Below, in pieces: positions 14,063 through 26,914 of a DNA stretch of 64,000 nucleotides. The stretch is taken from positions 4,648,971 through 4,712,970 of the forward strand of contig NC_081333.1 in assembly GCF_022539665.2 (NCBI RefSeq), written 5' to 3'. The notes under the pieces were generated by a model. The model ran no database searches, was not told the origin of the DNA, and worked only from the letters and a program-made list of their open reading frames with translations. Both the position numbers and the translations under genes were made by a program. Numbering within the stretch: the stretch's first letter is position 1; every line of letters begins with the position of its first letter. The stretch comes from Daphnia carinata. Lineage: Eukaryota; Arthropoda; Branchiopoda; Diplostraca; Daphniidae.

Positions 14063-16270
14063 ATTGGTACTGATGTCCCGACCATTCAACTGGAGGGTGT
14101 GACCACGCTGATAGGAATTGACGTCGCAGAAGCTCGCGATCGTGCTACAATGGATGGGCCCATTGCCTTCAATACACCGTTTGGGTGGTGTTTGGGTAGT
14201 CAAACAGGCCCGCCGCAGGACGTACTCCCGTTCGTCGTTCATTTGGTAACAGAGGAGCGTCCCGAAAACCTAAACGAGTTATTCAAGAAACTCTGGCAGC
14301 TCGAGGTAAAAAATGTAGACATGGAGCAGCCTGTTCCGTCCGAAGACGATCTACGCGTAAGACGAATGCTCGAAAATTCATTTTTCATGTATTGGTAATC
14401 GGTATCAAGTCGGTTTAATGGAGAAAGCCGACGAATTAAACCTAACCAACAAACGAGTGTCTGCATTGAAGAGGCTTTAGCTTCGCACTCGGAAGACGAT
14501 TTCATCGAAACGCTGACTCCGCCCGAAAATACGATGCATTGGTAAAGGAGGACCCAAGAAGCACGGAAGGAGTCGAACAAGACGTGGTATTTATCACATC
14601 ACGGGGTCGTGATCCTGTCTACCTCATCGACAAAAATTGGAGTTGTATTCGATGGAGCTGCCGAGTTTGGTGGTACATTAATTAATCAAAATTGACTTCG
14701 AGGACCAAACTTACTTATTAGCTTGCTCGGTATGTACCTGTTTCTGGCTTAACCTTGTACCAGTCGGAGCGAACATCGGGAAAATGTTTCACCAGATAAA
14801 AGTTCACGAACAAGACCAAGCAGCCCTGGCAGTAGTTCAGCTCCGTTGACGTACCAGATGACCGTTCACGTATTTGGAGCAGCATCCTCCCCGACGACCT
14901 GTATATTCGCCCTCAACCGAACGGCGGATGATCTTCGCGATCAGTATCCAGAGGCAGCGGACAATGTTCGACGGAATTTCTACGTTGACAACTACCTCAA
15001 CTCATTTGACTCCGAAGATGAGACAGTAAAATGGGTCCGTCAGATGAGAAGGAAGACCCTTCTCTAATTAGGCGGATTTAACTGAACGATGCGGACGTCA
15101 TCATCGAGAACTGTGATATCAGCCTTACGTGATTTCCGGCTTGCCTACACCTACACTGGACCTCGACCTGGAAAGGCTTTCCATTGAACGAACATTTGAG
15201 GTGTTAACATTCAAGATCAGAAAGTCGTCGGACAATGGCGTTCTCACCAAGAGAATCTTCTTAAGCATTATCTCCAGTGACTACGATTCGTTAGTACTCG
15301 TCACCGCTGTTGTCTTCCTAATGAAATCTTTGATTCAAGACATCTCGACGAAAGAGAAAAGGGTTTGGCTGGGATGATTCGTTACCCGAGGAATTGTGCC
15401 AATGATTCTTTCTCTGGTACGAACATCTTCAAAATCTGGAGTCGGTGCCGAGATGTTTCCGATTTCAACGTGGAGGTTGGACATAGCAGCATCTTCATGC
15501 GCTTCCTGATGCAAGTTCAAAAGGCTTCGGAACTGTGGCCTGCTTCCGTTCCGTTTTCGTGGTCCAGTCGATAAACGTGTAATTTGCCATGTCAAAAACG
15601 CACGTTGCCCCGGTAAAAGTTCTCACGATTCCCAGGCTGGAATTACAAGATACTACGGTAGAGGGTCTAAATTTAGCCCTCATAATTTGTCGGGGGCTCG
15701 AAATCAATCTACGGCAAGGAACCTTCCATACGGACTCTCACTGAGCAACGTTGGCCAAACGTTAACCTATCGAATCTTAAGAATAGCCGTCGCCGAAGTT
15801 TCACCCGTTCTAAACGCACGGCCACTAACACAGCTCGGCATAGACCCAGAAGACCCTGATCTATTAACACCCAATCACTTTCTGTGTGTTGTAGTTTGTC
15901 CCTACTTTCCCCTTCAGATGCCAGATTTGTAAAGTGTGGACGTCACTACCAAACAACTTTTGCAAAGCCAAGACATCCTTCCACCTTTCTGGAATAGATG
16001 GCTACTCCGTTCCACACCTGGCGAAAAGAAGGAAAATCAACCGGACGTTACTGTGGAAGACCTAGTCCTTGGGATTCAACCAAATACCTTACGTTGACAG
16101 TGGATTTTAGGCCATGTACTCGAAGTTATTCCCAATCCCATAGACAATGTTGTTAGGGTAGGGAAAGTAAAAGTTATTAATCACCCAGGGCCATGTATTC
16201 GTCCGGTGACAAAACTCTGTGGTTTGGTTTATGCCAAAGAACAAGAAGTTTACGTGAAAAGGAGCAAAAT
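14063..16270 (+). mobile_element. Degenerate BEL/Pao-family pol remnant
   Basis: Successive plus-strand fragments in different frames match the order of a BEL/Pao polyprotein. These are a post-protease segment (LIGIDVAEA, TPFGWCLG, then NELFKKLWQLE) at 14.06-14.40 kb; the start of reverse transcriptase (IGVVFDGAAEF) near 14.64 kb; its middle (TVHVFGAASSPT, RRNFYVDNYL) at 14.85-15.07 kb; an A17-type region (LSIERTFEVLTFK) at 15.13-15.37 kb; an RNase H-like tip (VAPVKVLTIPRLEL) near 15.6 kb; the integrase C-terminal side (NARPLTQLGIDPEDPDLLTPNHF) at 15.79-15.88 kb, given here only as a landmark; and a DUF5641-like tail to about 16.27 kb. Frameshifts and stops separate them. The integrase catalytic core appears to be missing between the RNase H-like and C-terminal parts. 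It is not a functional copy. Confidence 0.82.
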
Positions 16271-16488
16271 GTGTCTTTAATAGCATAAATTTTCCGTATT
16301 GGGATCTTGCAATCTGTAAATATTGTACAAATATTTGAGCTTGAAACGTCATGAAAATGTTAAAATCAACGAAAGAATGTGAACGTAAATATGTGCAAAA
16401 CTTGTAAAATTAAAACGCTGGTGTGAATTTAGTAGACTTCAACTTGCCTAACAAAGCCTAGTGTAGTGTTCCACGAACTACAGCGCCA

Positions 16489-16512
16489 CCTATATTTGAG
16501 TTCAAATATAGG
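16489..16512. repeat. Perfect 11-base inverted repeat with 2-base centre
   Basis: CCTATATTTGA at 16489-16499 is mirrored exactly by TCAAATATAGG at 16502-16512. It lies between the pol remnant and the gag-like frame. It could be a protein-binding palindrome or a terminal structure of a small element. No target-site duplication was identified. Confidence 0.7.
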
Positions 16513-16671
16513 GAAAAGACCAAAGCTATTATCTGAAAGCTCGTTTTCTGTTTAGTACCATGTAACATCCGAAATAAAGGGAAACTGTTTAGCCTCGAAG
16601 GTCAGCAAATGGCACTCAGTTTAAAGTGTGAACAGGTTCAAAGTTGAACTCCTCTAGTCAACGTTCTTCAA

Positions 16672-17337
16672 ATGGCAGAATATCCGCCCCCATCCGCTGC
16701 ATCACTAAAGGAAAAATTGAGACAATCTCGTGAAAGTGAAAAAGAGTATACGTCCATCCTCAAGGATAGTTTTACGCAAGCTTTACATGCGAGGAAGGTG
16801 GCCACAGAAGCAATGTATGCCCAACAGCGTGTCGTGCTGCGCCTCAGCGAGGAGATCGACAACCTCAACCAAGACCTCGTCAACGTCCACGTACACTTTA
16901 CAGCCGAGAGAGAGACCTTAATGAGTGGATACATTGGGTCACTCTTACGTCAAGTTCGGGAAATGGCGACTGACTCCCAGATATCCACATCAGTCGCCCA
17001 CCCAAACGGACCACACTATGTTGTGCCCAAACATACACCTATCATTTCCTGCTTCTTGAAAACCCACATCGAAATGATCAAACGATCGACGGGATGTAAA
17101 AGGCGGATTGCGGAATGTGTGGACTTCATGACGCTGACGAATCAAGATCGCCTGGAGCTCTTGTTTTCCCAGCATCGATGTTTCGGGTGTTTCTTGCCGC
17201 TAGCGGTTGCTGGTCACACCAAACTGATTGATTGCCGTCACCCTCGCCATTGTTCCCTCTGCAATTCGTCAGAACACCACCAAATCCTTTGCGGATCTCG
17301 GAGGGCCTACAAAGGGGTACTCCGTAAGGAGAATTGA
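16672..17337 (+). CDS. Gag-like protein of a BEL/Pao retroelement, 221 residues
   Basis: This is an uninterrupted frame from an ATG at 16672. The first 90 residues are charged and predicted coiled-coil (SLKEKLRQSRESEKEY). The last 60 residues hold cysteine-histidine motifs typical of BEL gag tails: CFGC, then AGH and C, then CSLC followed by EHH and C. The first knuckle has a longer C-to-H spacing than the usual retroviral C-x2-C-x4-H-x4-C. It lies downstream of the pol remnant, the reverse of element order, so it is probably the 5' part of a second truncated copy or a rearranged copy. Domestication as a host gene is possible but unsupported. Confidence 0.6.
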   Translation: MAEYPPPSAASLKEKLRQSRESEKEYTSILKDSFTQALHARKVATEAMYAQQRVVLRLSEEIDNLNQDLVNVHVHFTAERETLMSGYIGSLLRQVREMATDSQISTSVAHPNGPHYVVPKHTPIISCFLKTHIEMIKRSTGCKRRIAECVDFMTLTNQDRLELLFSQHRCFGCFLPLAVAGHTKLIDCRHPRHCSLCNSSEHHQILCGSRRAYKGVLRKEN

Positions 17338-20271
17338 CGTCCACGTTGGAAGACCCAACATCAACTGGCAATTTTTAAGTTATTTTGTTTCGCAATTCAG
17401 TTCTTTCTTCGTTCGTTACACCTGTAAACACGTGAACCCGCTGTCACCTATGGTGCTGCCCCCACAGGCAGTGCTGTAGGAGGCAAAGGTCTGCTTGTAA
17501 TTATGGTATCATGCCTTTTCTTGTCCGGTAGGTTGTCTCACAGTAAAAGTCGTCAAGACGAGTCATCGGAGTCCTTTGTTTTCCTGTTTCATTTTGTCTA
17601 CCCCATTAGAAATACAATTGAAATTCAATTCTCAAACAATAATCCTTTTCAATTCATTTAATATCATCCTTCGTCACATGTTTTTCTTGCCACTCTTTCC
17701 ATGCACGTAGAGTGCCGAACACAAATCACATTTTGTGCAGACGTGCTTCAACAGATTCTCTATCGGCTTGCGTTTTTAAAATTCTAAAATCCCAAAACAA
17801 AATGTGCATTTTTGCAATGTTGAAATTTTATACCTGCATTTTTAAATATGATGCAATTTTTATTTCTGCCAAGGGTTTCACACAGTTAAAAAGCAACGTA
17901 TCTTTAATACTCATCCTCCCCCCCCCCAAAAAAAAAACTATTTGAAATTAGTTTGGGTTTTAAATACTGCAAAAACTGTACTAATCGCATTCAAATTAAA
18001 CTACCCAAGGAATTTGCAACAAATTTACTGGACTGTTACTTACCTTGGAGCATAATACCGTTGCGCAAATAAAAAACAAAATGTCTAGACCCACCGATCC
18101 ATGCTTTGGTTTCTCACCTGATCCACCCTACCCTTTTAAAATAAATAATTAGACGCGTTCCCCTACCAATAGATGGCTTTAACATTAAATCCCTGTTCGG
18201 ATTTTTGTTCAGGATTCTGCACTTACTTTTTTGCTGTCGGAAGATTTTTGTTCGGTGAGTGAATAGGCCCTTGAAACCGTTGATTACCGATGGTTTCAGT
18301 TGACCAGCTTAGATCGTGGCCGTTGTAGTTTCTGCCCATGATGAGAGGACTTTTGCTGGAGGAGGTGAAGAAAGGAAATGCCATATAAATTTTTCTCCAA
18401 GTGAGCAGTAAATAGAACATCTATGATTTTCTTTGATGAAATGGAGACAGATCTTCACAATTCGGAAATTGTAGGAGAGGTATTCTGATAGTCGGCCAGT
18501 CTTTTCCCACAAGGAGGGAGACACCTCCGCCTCATCCACTTGGTCGGTTGATCAAGCGGTTTGTATAGTTTTGGAAGGTGGTAGTATAATTGCCGCTCTA
18601 GTTTGTCCCAAATAACATGACAATATCAGGTTTTTTGGACGACAAGTACGCTTTGAATTCTGATAATTTTTTCCGTCACATGCTGCGTCCCTTGAATTGT
18701 AGAAGTGTGAACTTAAGCATTTGCGATGTCTTGTTGGCTGGCCCCAATGGCCGCTTAGCACTCAATCGATGTCCATGACTGAATATATATCGTAAGAGTG
18801 GGGAGAGTTGCGGGCAGGTGTCGTGATGACGTTGATTCTATCGATTTCTTTCCGCATTGGGGACTGATGTCTTGGGTTGTGGTGAACAGGTTTCCCTGTT
18901 TAGGTCACCCTTGAATCATTTGCTCGAGTTACGTAGGCTTTAAGGTTAACGTTACAAGTGCATAAGCGAGAATGCCTGTATCTGGGAACAAGGAATCCGA
19001 TTGCCCAAACCGTGCTCATGAATTTACCGGGTGGGGATGAATATACATATTCGTAACATATCCTTTGAAGTCTACTAGCAAGGCTGGTACAGTCAAGTCT
19101 CAATAAATAAATTTTTAATCGTTTGTGCTACATGCTTGCGTGGGCGAATATCAATAATGCTGAAGAAGTGAAGAAGACCACGTTGCCAAGGTGGCATTCC
19201 CTACAGCCATTACCACTTTTTCCCGAAACATTTTCAGCTGACTTTCTTACCGTATATCCAGGCAGTTTTTTATTACAGAATTTTGGAAAAATTATTGAAT
19301 TTATTTGAGTCTTCCGCTTTCCCTACCACAAGTTTCAACTACACAAACGGAGTTCGAAGTGCGTCATTTACTGCAGCTCTAGAAGTACGTAGTAGTCCAG
19401 TTGGTATAGCACTGACATTTTCGTTGCACACTGACCACTTAAAACCACTGCTTAAATGTTCATTCACTTTTTGACAATATCTAATTCCGATATTATCCCG
19501 CATTTTTCTTTCCTAAAATACAAAAGCAAGGACTGTCATTTCATTTATTTTTGACACCGCCCTTGGTTACTATGACTGATAGTTATGCAAGTGATCAAGT
19601 GCTATTGCCATTACAATACGGCATTCGCGTAAATTCTATAAAAAATCATTTAAAGAGAAGAAATAAAACTGTTCTTTGTGGAACCGACTGACAGCGCAAT
19701 CTGTGTGGATAGTATACCCTTGCTTTCCAGTTGGTTTCATGTCAAATGTCGTCATTAGGATTTCACAGCTTCCGGTTTCTTAGGAAGCAAGGTATAGAAT
19801 TTTACGATTGCCGGTCCATAAGGTGGTTTCTGTGTACGAGAGGAGAGATGTCTCATCCCAAGTCACTTTACTGAAAAATTTTACTGAAAAGAAAGAAATA
19901 AAAAAAACAGGATGTGGAAAACCGACATCTCTTGTACAAATTGCTAAAATGCATGCAAGGGGAAGGATACATCTTAGGTGTTATTAATAGACGATTACTG
20001 GTGTTTGAGTCTCCTCGTGTTGTTTAAAGTTTAAAGACTTGAAATACTACGCATTCTTTGTTTACACACAGAATGTTTCCATTATTTATGGGACGTCATG
20101 AAATAGGGCGTATTCCGCCAACCTTTTCAGTTTGTACATTGCGCCGCCTAGTTTCAAGAGGGTTCAACTTCTGGAACTGTTTTCTCGAAAGGGCTACAGG
20201 CGTGATTATACCTACTCTGTTCTTTGACAGATTTTGTTTTTTATTCGTCGAATGAGTTAAATGTGTCAGAA
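17338..20271. other. Spacer upstream of the yurt gene
   Basis: I see no exon with recognisable similarity. Short open frames on both strands at 18.2-19.5 kb lack splice context. The last several hundred bases should include the promoter and perhaps a non-coding first exon of the FERM gene. No TATA box is evident just upstream of its ATG. Confidence 0.4.
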
Positions 20272-23200
20272 ATGCTGAGGTTTTTAAGTCGCAGGAAAAG
20301 CAAGTCGGATAAAGGGTTGAGTAATTCAATCAAAAACCCATCTCAGGCGACTCAACCAGTGAAACCAAACAAAAATATTATCGTATGCAAAATCATTGTT
20401 CTTGACGGGTCTGACCTAACAATCGAGCTACATGTAAGAGTTCGTATGGTTATACTTTCTTTTACCATTATTGACTTTTGAATTTCCAAAGAAAAAAGCA
20501 TATGGATCAGAACTGTATGAACAAGTATTTTATTCCCTGGATCTGATCGAAAAGGATTACTTTGGCTTACAGTATACTGATGTCAACCATGTACAACATT
20601 GGCTGGATCCTACTAAAGCAATTAAGAAGCAAGTCAGAAGTAAGCTATAATTTTAAATCATATTTTTATAATCTGCTGATGTATGTAATTTATTTTTAGT
20701 TGGACCACCTTACACATTACGTTTGAGAGTCAAATTTTACTCATCTGAGCCAAATAGTCTGAGAGAGGAATTAACACGGTAAAGTTATGCCATTGTCTTT
20801 CTTTGTTATCAATTTTTCTAAATTACTTCTTTTACAGGTATCAGTTTTTTCTGCAACTGAAACATGATATCCAGTCAGGTCGTCTAGAATGCCCATTTGA
20901 CACTGCAGTCCAGCTAGCCGCTTGTTCATTACAATGTATTATATTAGACACATAACATACATTACTAGAGACTACTTTTTTCCATTTTATATCCAGCTGA
21001 ACTTGGAGATTATGACCCAGTGGTTCATACACCAGCATTTGTAAGTGAATTCCGTTTTGTCCCTGAACAGACAGAAGACATGGAAATTAAAATAATAGAA
21101 GAATACAAAAAAATGAGGTACTTTTTAATTAAATACCTTTCCTGTCAACCATAAGTTCTGTGTTAATTGCTTGTTGGCATAAATTAAAGGGGCCAAAACC
21201 CAGCTCAAGCTGAACTGAATTATTTAAATAAAGGCAAATGGTTGGAAATGTATGGAGTTGATATGCATACCGTCCTAGTATGTGAATTGTTATTATTATA
21301 ATTTTTTCTTCTTAACTTTATTAAATTAATGTTTCCTAAACATTCCTATGGATACTCGTTATGCGTGATATAGGGAAAGGATAGCTGTGAATATTCATTG
21401 GGATTAACACCAACTGGCATATTGGTTTTTGAAAATCATCAAAAGATTGGATTGTTTTTCTGGTTGGAATTCCATTTATGTTCATTCTGTTTCATGTGAT
21501 ATAATCAAATTGTGTTTCAGGCCGAAAATCACCAAACTGGACTTTAAAAAGAAAAAACTGTCGGTAATTGTTGTTGAAGATGACGACGAGGGTCGAGAAC
21601 AGGAACACACATTCGTTTTTAGGTGAGTGGTTTTTATGATCTTTTTTTTTTTTTGAGAAGTATAATTTAATAGTGAAAACCACATACCATATTAATTTTA
21701 TCATGTATTTTTGTATAAATGATTTTTAAGGCTTCATAATGAGAAGGCTGCCAAGCATTTGTGGAAATGCGCCGTTGAACATCATGCGTTCTTTCGTCTT
21801 AAAGGACCAGTCAAAGCGCACAACACACGGCAAAATTTTTTTCGTATGGGTTCCCGCTTTCGTTACAGGTTTAAATGCATAACCAAAATCCATGGCATCT
21901 ACACTTCTATATCCGTACATTTTTCATTTTAAAGCGGACGCACGGAATATCAAACCACCCAGACCAATCGGGCTCGAAGAAGCGTTCAGTTTGAAAGACG
22001 TCCAAGTCAACGGTACGCTCGTCGACAATCACATGTCGTTCGCGAAAGGCAGCAGCGAGATCGAACTACTGAAGAAGTTGCAGCTAAAAGCGTTCCTTCA
22101 TCCGCAACAGGAACCTCGCCTACGAGTGTCACAGCATGTCAATCTGAACCTGTCTACAAACCGTTGGCAGAAGTTGATCAAGATTTGATCATTCTTGACA
22201 GTAGTCATGAAGAAAGCACTTTGAGTGCTAGTGCTTCGAATGGCTTAATCGTTGGGCTGAGTAAGAGCCCGCAACTCCATGCACGTTCATTACTGAAATC
22301 TCCCGAAGCAGATCATAAGCCGCGTTTCAAAGACCAAAGTCTTGGTGATGATGGTGGATCTGCTTCCGCAGAAGATTTGGAAGAAAACAGATTAGACACT
22401 TTGATGAAAATTTTAGCTAAAGAGTCAACATCTGTACAATTGGAGGAAGCGAACGAGAAGGGAAAAATGGAAATGGCGTCCCATTTTAAACTTAACACCC
22501 TTCTTATAAATATTCCGAATAACCAGACCCACAAATCGAGTAATCAAGGCTCAGCTAAACCACTTGCCCCAGAACAACTCAAGTGTAATATTTTAAAAGG
22601 TAATTTTTTTATTTTAATCAGTAACCATTGAGAAGACCATTCAGTGTTAAGCATATCTATGTCTACACAATTTTTTAATCATAGCACGTGCTGATGAAGA
22701 ACGGAAGAAAGCTCCGACTACCGTGAATTTGGATGTGGGCAGCCATAGCAAGCACACAGATGGGTCCGTGATATAATTCACATTCTTAATGACTTCAAGA
22801 CCGTAATTTATATTCTCGTGTCTTTCCCAATATAGAGGAGCCATCGCTTCTGAGTTGAAGCAGTCCAACAGTGGTTCAGTTGGTGGAGTGAAAAATGATT
22901 TTTGCAATAACGTCGCAACTTATGTTTCTGTGGTAGGTGTATATTAATTAATTGTTTAAAAATCGTAGTTCTAATGTGTCATGGTAATAAGACGTATTTC
23001 ATGCGATTAGCTTTTAAAATACTAATTTACATTAATCTTTTCGCAGACATTAGAAATCTTCCCTCGCGTCTAACCCCAGTTGAAATTTCTAAATTAATTA
23101 AACTTTTTACTTGTTGAATTCTTTTTCTTACATTAGTGCTTCAGTTTTTTGTGTTTGCTATGTATCGTCGTATTAATTTGTGATTGTCTGCTTCTTTGTC

Positions 23201-23925
23201 CTAACTGAAGGGAGGAGACAAATTAACTCTGCCTCTTCATGAGAGTGATAGAACTTCAGATGACTCAGCTGCTGTGATTTTAAACGTTGCAACCCCATCA
23301 CCAACTTCACCGCAAGTGAACAGCGATCCTAGCTCCATCGAATCTCCTACAACTCCTGTCACCTTAACGCATTTCCAACAATCAGTTAAAGGAGAAATTG
23401 AAAAAAAGACAGTTCCAGAGTCAAATAACCCGTTCAGAAGTTCTCCCACAAGCTCCCCTAGGCTGAGAACTATGTCTTCGAAAAACCCATTTGTAGTAGA
23501 CGCTCTTAACAGTAATCCTTTCTTGTTGCGGTTGGCAAGTCCTGACCTCAGCAACCGTGCAGCTTCATCGGCAGTTGCTTGCGAATCTCCATGTCCTGAG
23601 ATAATTTCCCAAACGGTAAGCTAGTTAGCTGATGTTTTTCTACCTTTTTTTTTTTCATGGACACTGCATGTTCGTTGTCCATTGGTGCCCTTTCGTTCTT
23701 ATTTTACACTAATAACGTAATTCTCTTTTACCATCATTCATAAATATTCTTAAAAATTTTTAGGTGACGGAACCGCCTGTTGTTGAGGACACACAGGCTG
23801 TTGGAGTGCATTCTGATGTAGTCAGCAGCAGTCCAACACAACTATCTCCATGGCACGTTCCAGAATCAACCTTACCCAAGCCATCTTCCATTGTAATGAA
23901 GCGAACTGTGGTTACCGAACTTTAA
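20272..23925 (+). CDS. yrt: Yurt / EPB41L5-type FERM-domain protein, 14 exons, 810 residues
   Basis: Exons are 20272-20433, 20492-20639, 20700-20778, 20838-20935, 20997-21117, 21190-21277, 21374-21462, 21521-21622, 21731-21868, 21935-22599, 22685-22763, 22836-22932, 23211-23615 and 23764-23925, totalling 811 codons with stop. The N-terminus is basic ([11 protein letters not shown]). The three-lobed FERM domain spans roughly residues 35-330, with [40 protein letters not shown] and [13 protein letters not shown] matching vertebrate EPB41L5/EPB41L4B. A FERM-adjacent segment ([24 protein letters not shown]) follows. The long Ser/Thr-rich tail carries three NPF motifs in exon 13 and ends TVVTEL, like the vertebrate LTTEL end and compatible with PDZ binding. 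Yurt-class proteins limit Crumbs activity at the basolateral membrane of epithelia; that role is family knowledge. The exon 11 donor (GTCCGT) is weak. Confidence 0.95.
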
Positions 23926-25093
23926 TGGTCGGAGTTGCACTTGCTTTATTTGCCCATTGTAAATATTCCTTTCTTTATTCTCCAGATGCTTCAATAATGT
24001 CCTCGCCCGACACGTTTTAAGATTCAAATGACCTCTTATATGTAATGAACTTTACCGTAACAAGCCTTTTACTATAGTTTAACGTGTGGCATACGTGTGG
24101 CATATAAGAGAGTGCTACCGTCCTATAGTTTAAACAGCAATAATAATTACCCGTTAGTAAACGTTAGGCACTTCGTTTATTCGTAGACAACCCTACGTCC
24201 GTGTCCTTGGTTGAAACGGTTTGCCATCCTTACCTTGTGCACTGGTTCGCACTTTTTTTAAAATTTTTTTATTCTACAGACGATGTCTATTCCTCGTTTA
24301 TGTGCTGTATGTTTAAAAATATCATAACCAATTCCTGTTCCGTCCCCATGCTCCTTGAGAGTTTCCTCCATTAACTGTTTGCAGGTTTCTACTTTATCCG
24401 TCCAACAGCGGCAATGCGGATCGCGGTTGCCTGCCTCATTCACTTACAGTTGTGTGTGACACTTCGTATTATACCATATGTGTGTCAGACAAAAGTTTAA
24501 TTATTAAATCGTAGCCTCAGTATTGGGTGCATAGTGGTCTGCCATTGCTTGTTTTTTTTTATCATGTTTCATGCCTAAAGCTGGTTCCATTAGTTATTTC
24601 TTCATAATACACTGGAGTTTCTGTATCAATGGGTATGTAATGTACTGCGAATCTTCTGTTAATACTCGAGTCTAACTCTAGTTCGAACCCATGCACCATC
24701 TTTTAATTAAATCATTCTGGTGAAATACCCTGTATAGTTGAACCTGATCTATCATCCCTCGATTCGTCCAGTGCTTTAGGCCGGGGGTGTAAAACTCCGA
24801 AGAATCTCGTACATTTGAACAAGAATTAAAGTTTTTCCCCTGAAAAAATCACAAAATATTAAAAGTTAGTTAGTAGTCAAAAAAAAAGAAAAAAGAAATT
24901 TACGTACAGTGTGCAGTATTGATGGAGAATTACATAGTTCGGGCAAACTAATCACGATTCATTTGCTCAAAAATCACAAACGAATCACTTCTTGATTCGA
25001 TAAATTTTTTTCCATTCCAAAGATGTCAATTAACGAAACTCCAACTGATGTAGAATTGTTACCTCCAATTTAGGAAAATATGACGTTCAAGGG

Positions 25094-25123
25094 GATATCC
25101 ATAAGCTTCCACATATGGATATC
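25094..25123. repeat. 10-base inverted repeat with 10-base loop
   Basis: GATATCCATA at 25094-25103 pairs exactly with TATGGATATC at 25114-25123, and flanking G and C bases nearly extend the stem. It is AT-rich and intergenic. There is no T-run that would suggest a terminator role in this eukaryotic context. Confidence 0.6.
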
Positions 25124-26906
25124 TCCCGCACTGTTTCTTTTTTTGTTTTTTTGTTTTTTTGTCCAGGTTTGTGTTCTTTAAAATTCAACATCTCTCATCT
25201 AGATCTGTTCACTTTTTTTTTTTTTTACCTTTTTCCTTGTTTAAAAACCTGACGACTCTAGGTAATAGGGTAAAAGCGCAACTTCGGACACAGGGTAGTT
25301 TCATCAACGTAAACAATGCTAAAATGTTTTTAAATTTTAGACTTAAGTATGATTTGTTAATTTTCCAAGATTTAATTTTTTGAAACTCAAATCCAAGCAT
25401 AATTAATGCTTGTTTTGAATTTTGTAAAGCTAAGTAATATATATTTTCTTAATTCCCTTTTTTCTAGCTTACTTTAATTTCAATTGCTTGGTTCTCATAA
25501 GCTAAACGGCAAGCCTGCGGTTTCATAGCTTGCGCAAGTTAAATTTTAAGCCCACCGACGCTACCCCCCAGAATTCAAGCTAACCCAAACGTATCTCTTA
25601 CTATTTGCAAGCTAACGACGGGGAAGCTTGATGAAGCCAGGATCGGACATCGCCAAAATTCAAGTTTACCATTCCGTACGGGTGTTAGGCCAGCAAAACA
25701 TTCTCAACTAAGTCGGCATTCCCCGGCCTGGCTTGGGGTGCCTCCCTACTCAACCTACGCCATCCAACGGCTGGTATATACAACAATACACAATGACATC
25801 TAGGGGTTGCAGGTGAATACACGATAAAAGGATAGAAAAGGGTGCGTGAAATATGTCATTTCGCTATTCAAACCATACAAAAAATGGTTGGGGTAATAAC
25901 AGTTTAAGACATGTTAAACGACAAAAACAATTGTTTAAAAAATAAAAAATAAAACTCTATGTTGGTATGTAGAAATTGGTATCATGGGAGCGTATATAAA
26001 AAAAGAAAGAATACATCCTCGAAATATTTGCCAATGGAATGTTAATTTAAGAGGAATCTTTATGATTTATAATTTCGGGCATTACGCCATACTTGCGGTA
26101 GGTTTAATTCGATTTTCTCGTTATTTCATGAAAATGTGCCCGGAATTATCGGCTAGACACGCATTTCCCATAAGGCAGTCTGTTAGCCAAAATGCTGTCC
26201 GAAATCGAACTTTTACCCTTACTATTTCCTTTACGAGGCTCTCGTTTTTTAACCGAAATCTAGAGCGTTTTAACGGTAAGCCTCCCAAATATCGGTTTAA
26301 TGCTCTTTTCCGTGTACGAAGACTGTTGATAAACTTCATTAGTTCGGACTTGGTTGATATGTCCCCCAACGACAACTAATTCTAATTTCTAATCAATGAC
26401 ACTCCCCCACTTAAACGTAGTGATCAAAAGTTACATGTATGTATCTCTATGCAAGGCCTATCGTAACTGAATTTCGGATAGCATGTTGTTCTGAAACTCT
26501 GGTTGTATATCAAATTATCGGTCTAGCTTCCTTTTTATTCCCGTTGACCAACCCTGGGACCAACCGACATAAATTTTATGAATTCTTTTTTGTTCCGAAT
26601 CTTGAACGGCAAAAAAAAAAAGATTGATACAGAAAGAGCTCAAGGGATATTTAGTTCAAACAAGTTCTATAGTATGAGTTGGTTGTTGTATCCACGACAT
26701 TCTTTATGAGAGGAAAATGTAGAAAAATATTGTTATCTCGCCACCGTTAAAAGCGGTACCCTATAAAAAAATGAGTCCGTGATCTCATTGGCATTTATTT
26801 CTCGCATGTAGCCACGAATAGGAATGTAATGCATGCATACAGTTTGCATGCTTTCTGTGAGAAAAAAAAAATGCCCTTCCACGGGGTAGCAATAACATCG
26901 TAAGTG

Positions 26907-26914
26907 TGACGTCA
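26907..26914. promoter_or_regulatory. CRE-like palindrome TGACGTCA
   Basis: This is an exact full cyclic-AMP response element, the CREB/ATF consensus. It lies about 2.8 kb upstream of the zinc-finger gene start. The match is exact but function is not shown. Confidence 0.3.

Noticed and set aside
25984-26379. 131-codon plus-strand open frame, with an 84-codon open frame opposite
   Set aside because: No recognisable domain, no splice context, no nearby polyadenylation signal, and both strands are open by chance of composition. Left unannotated.
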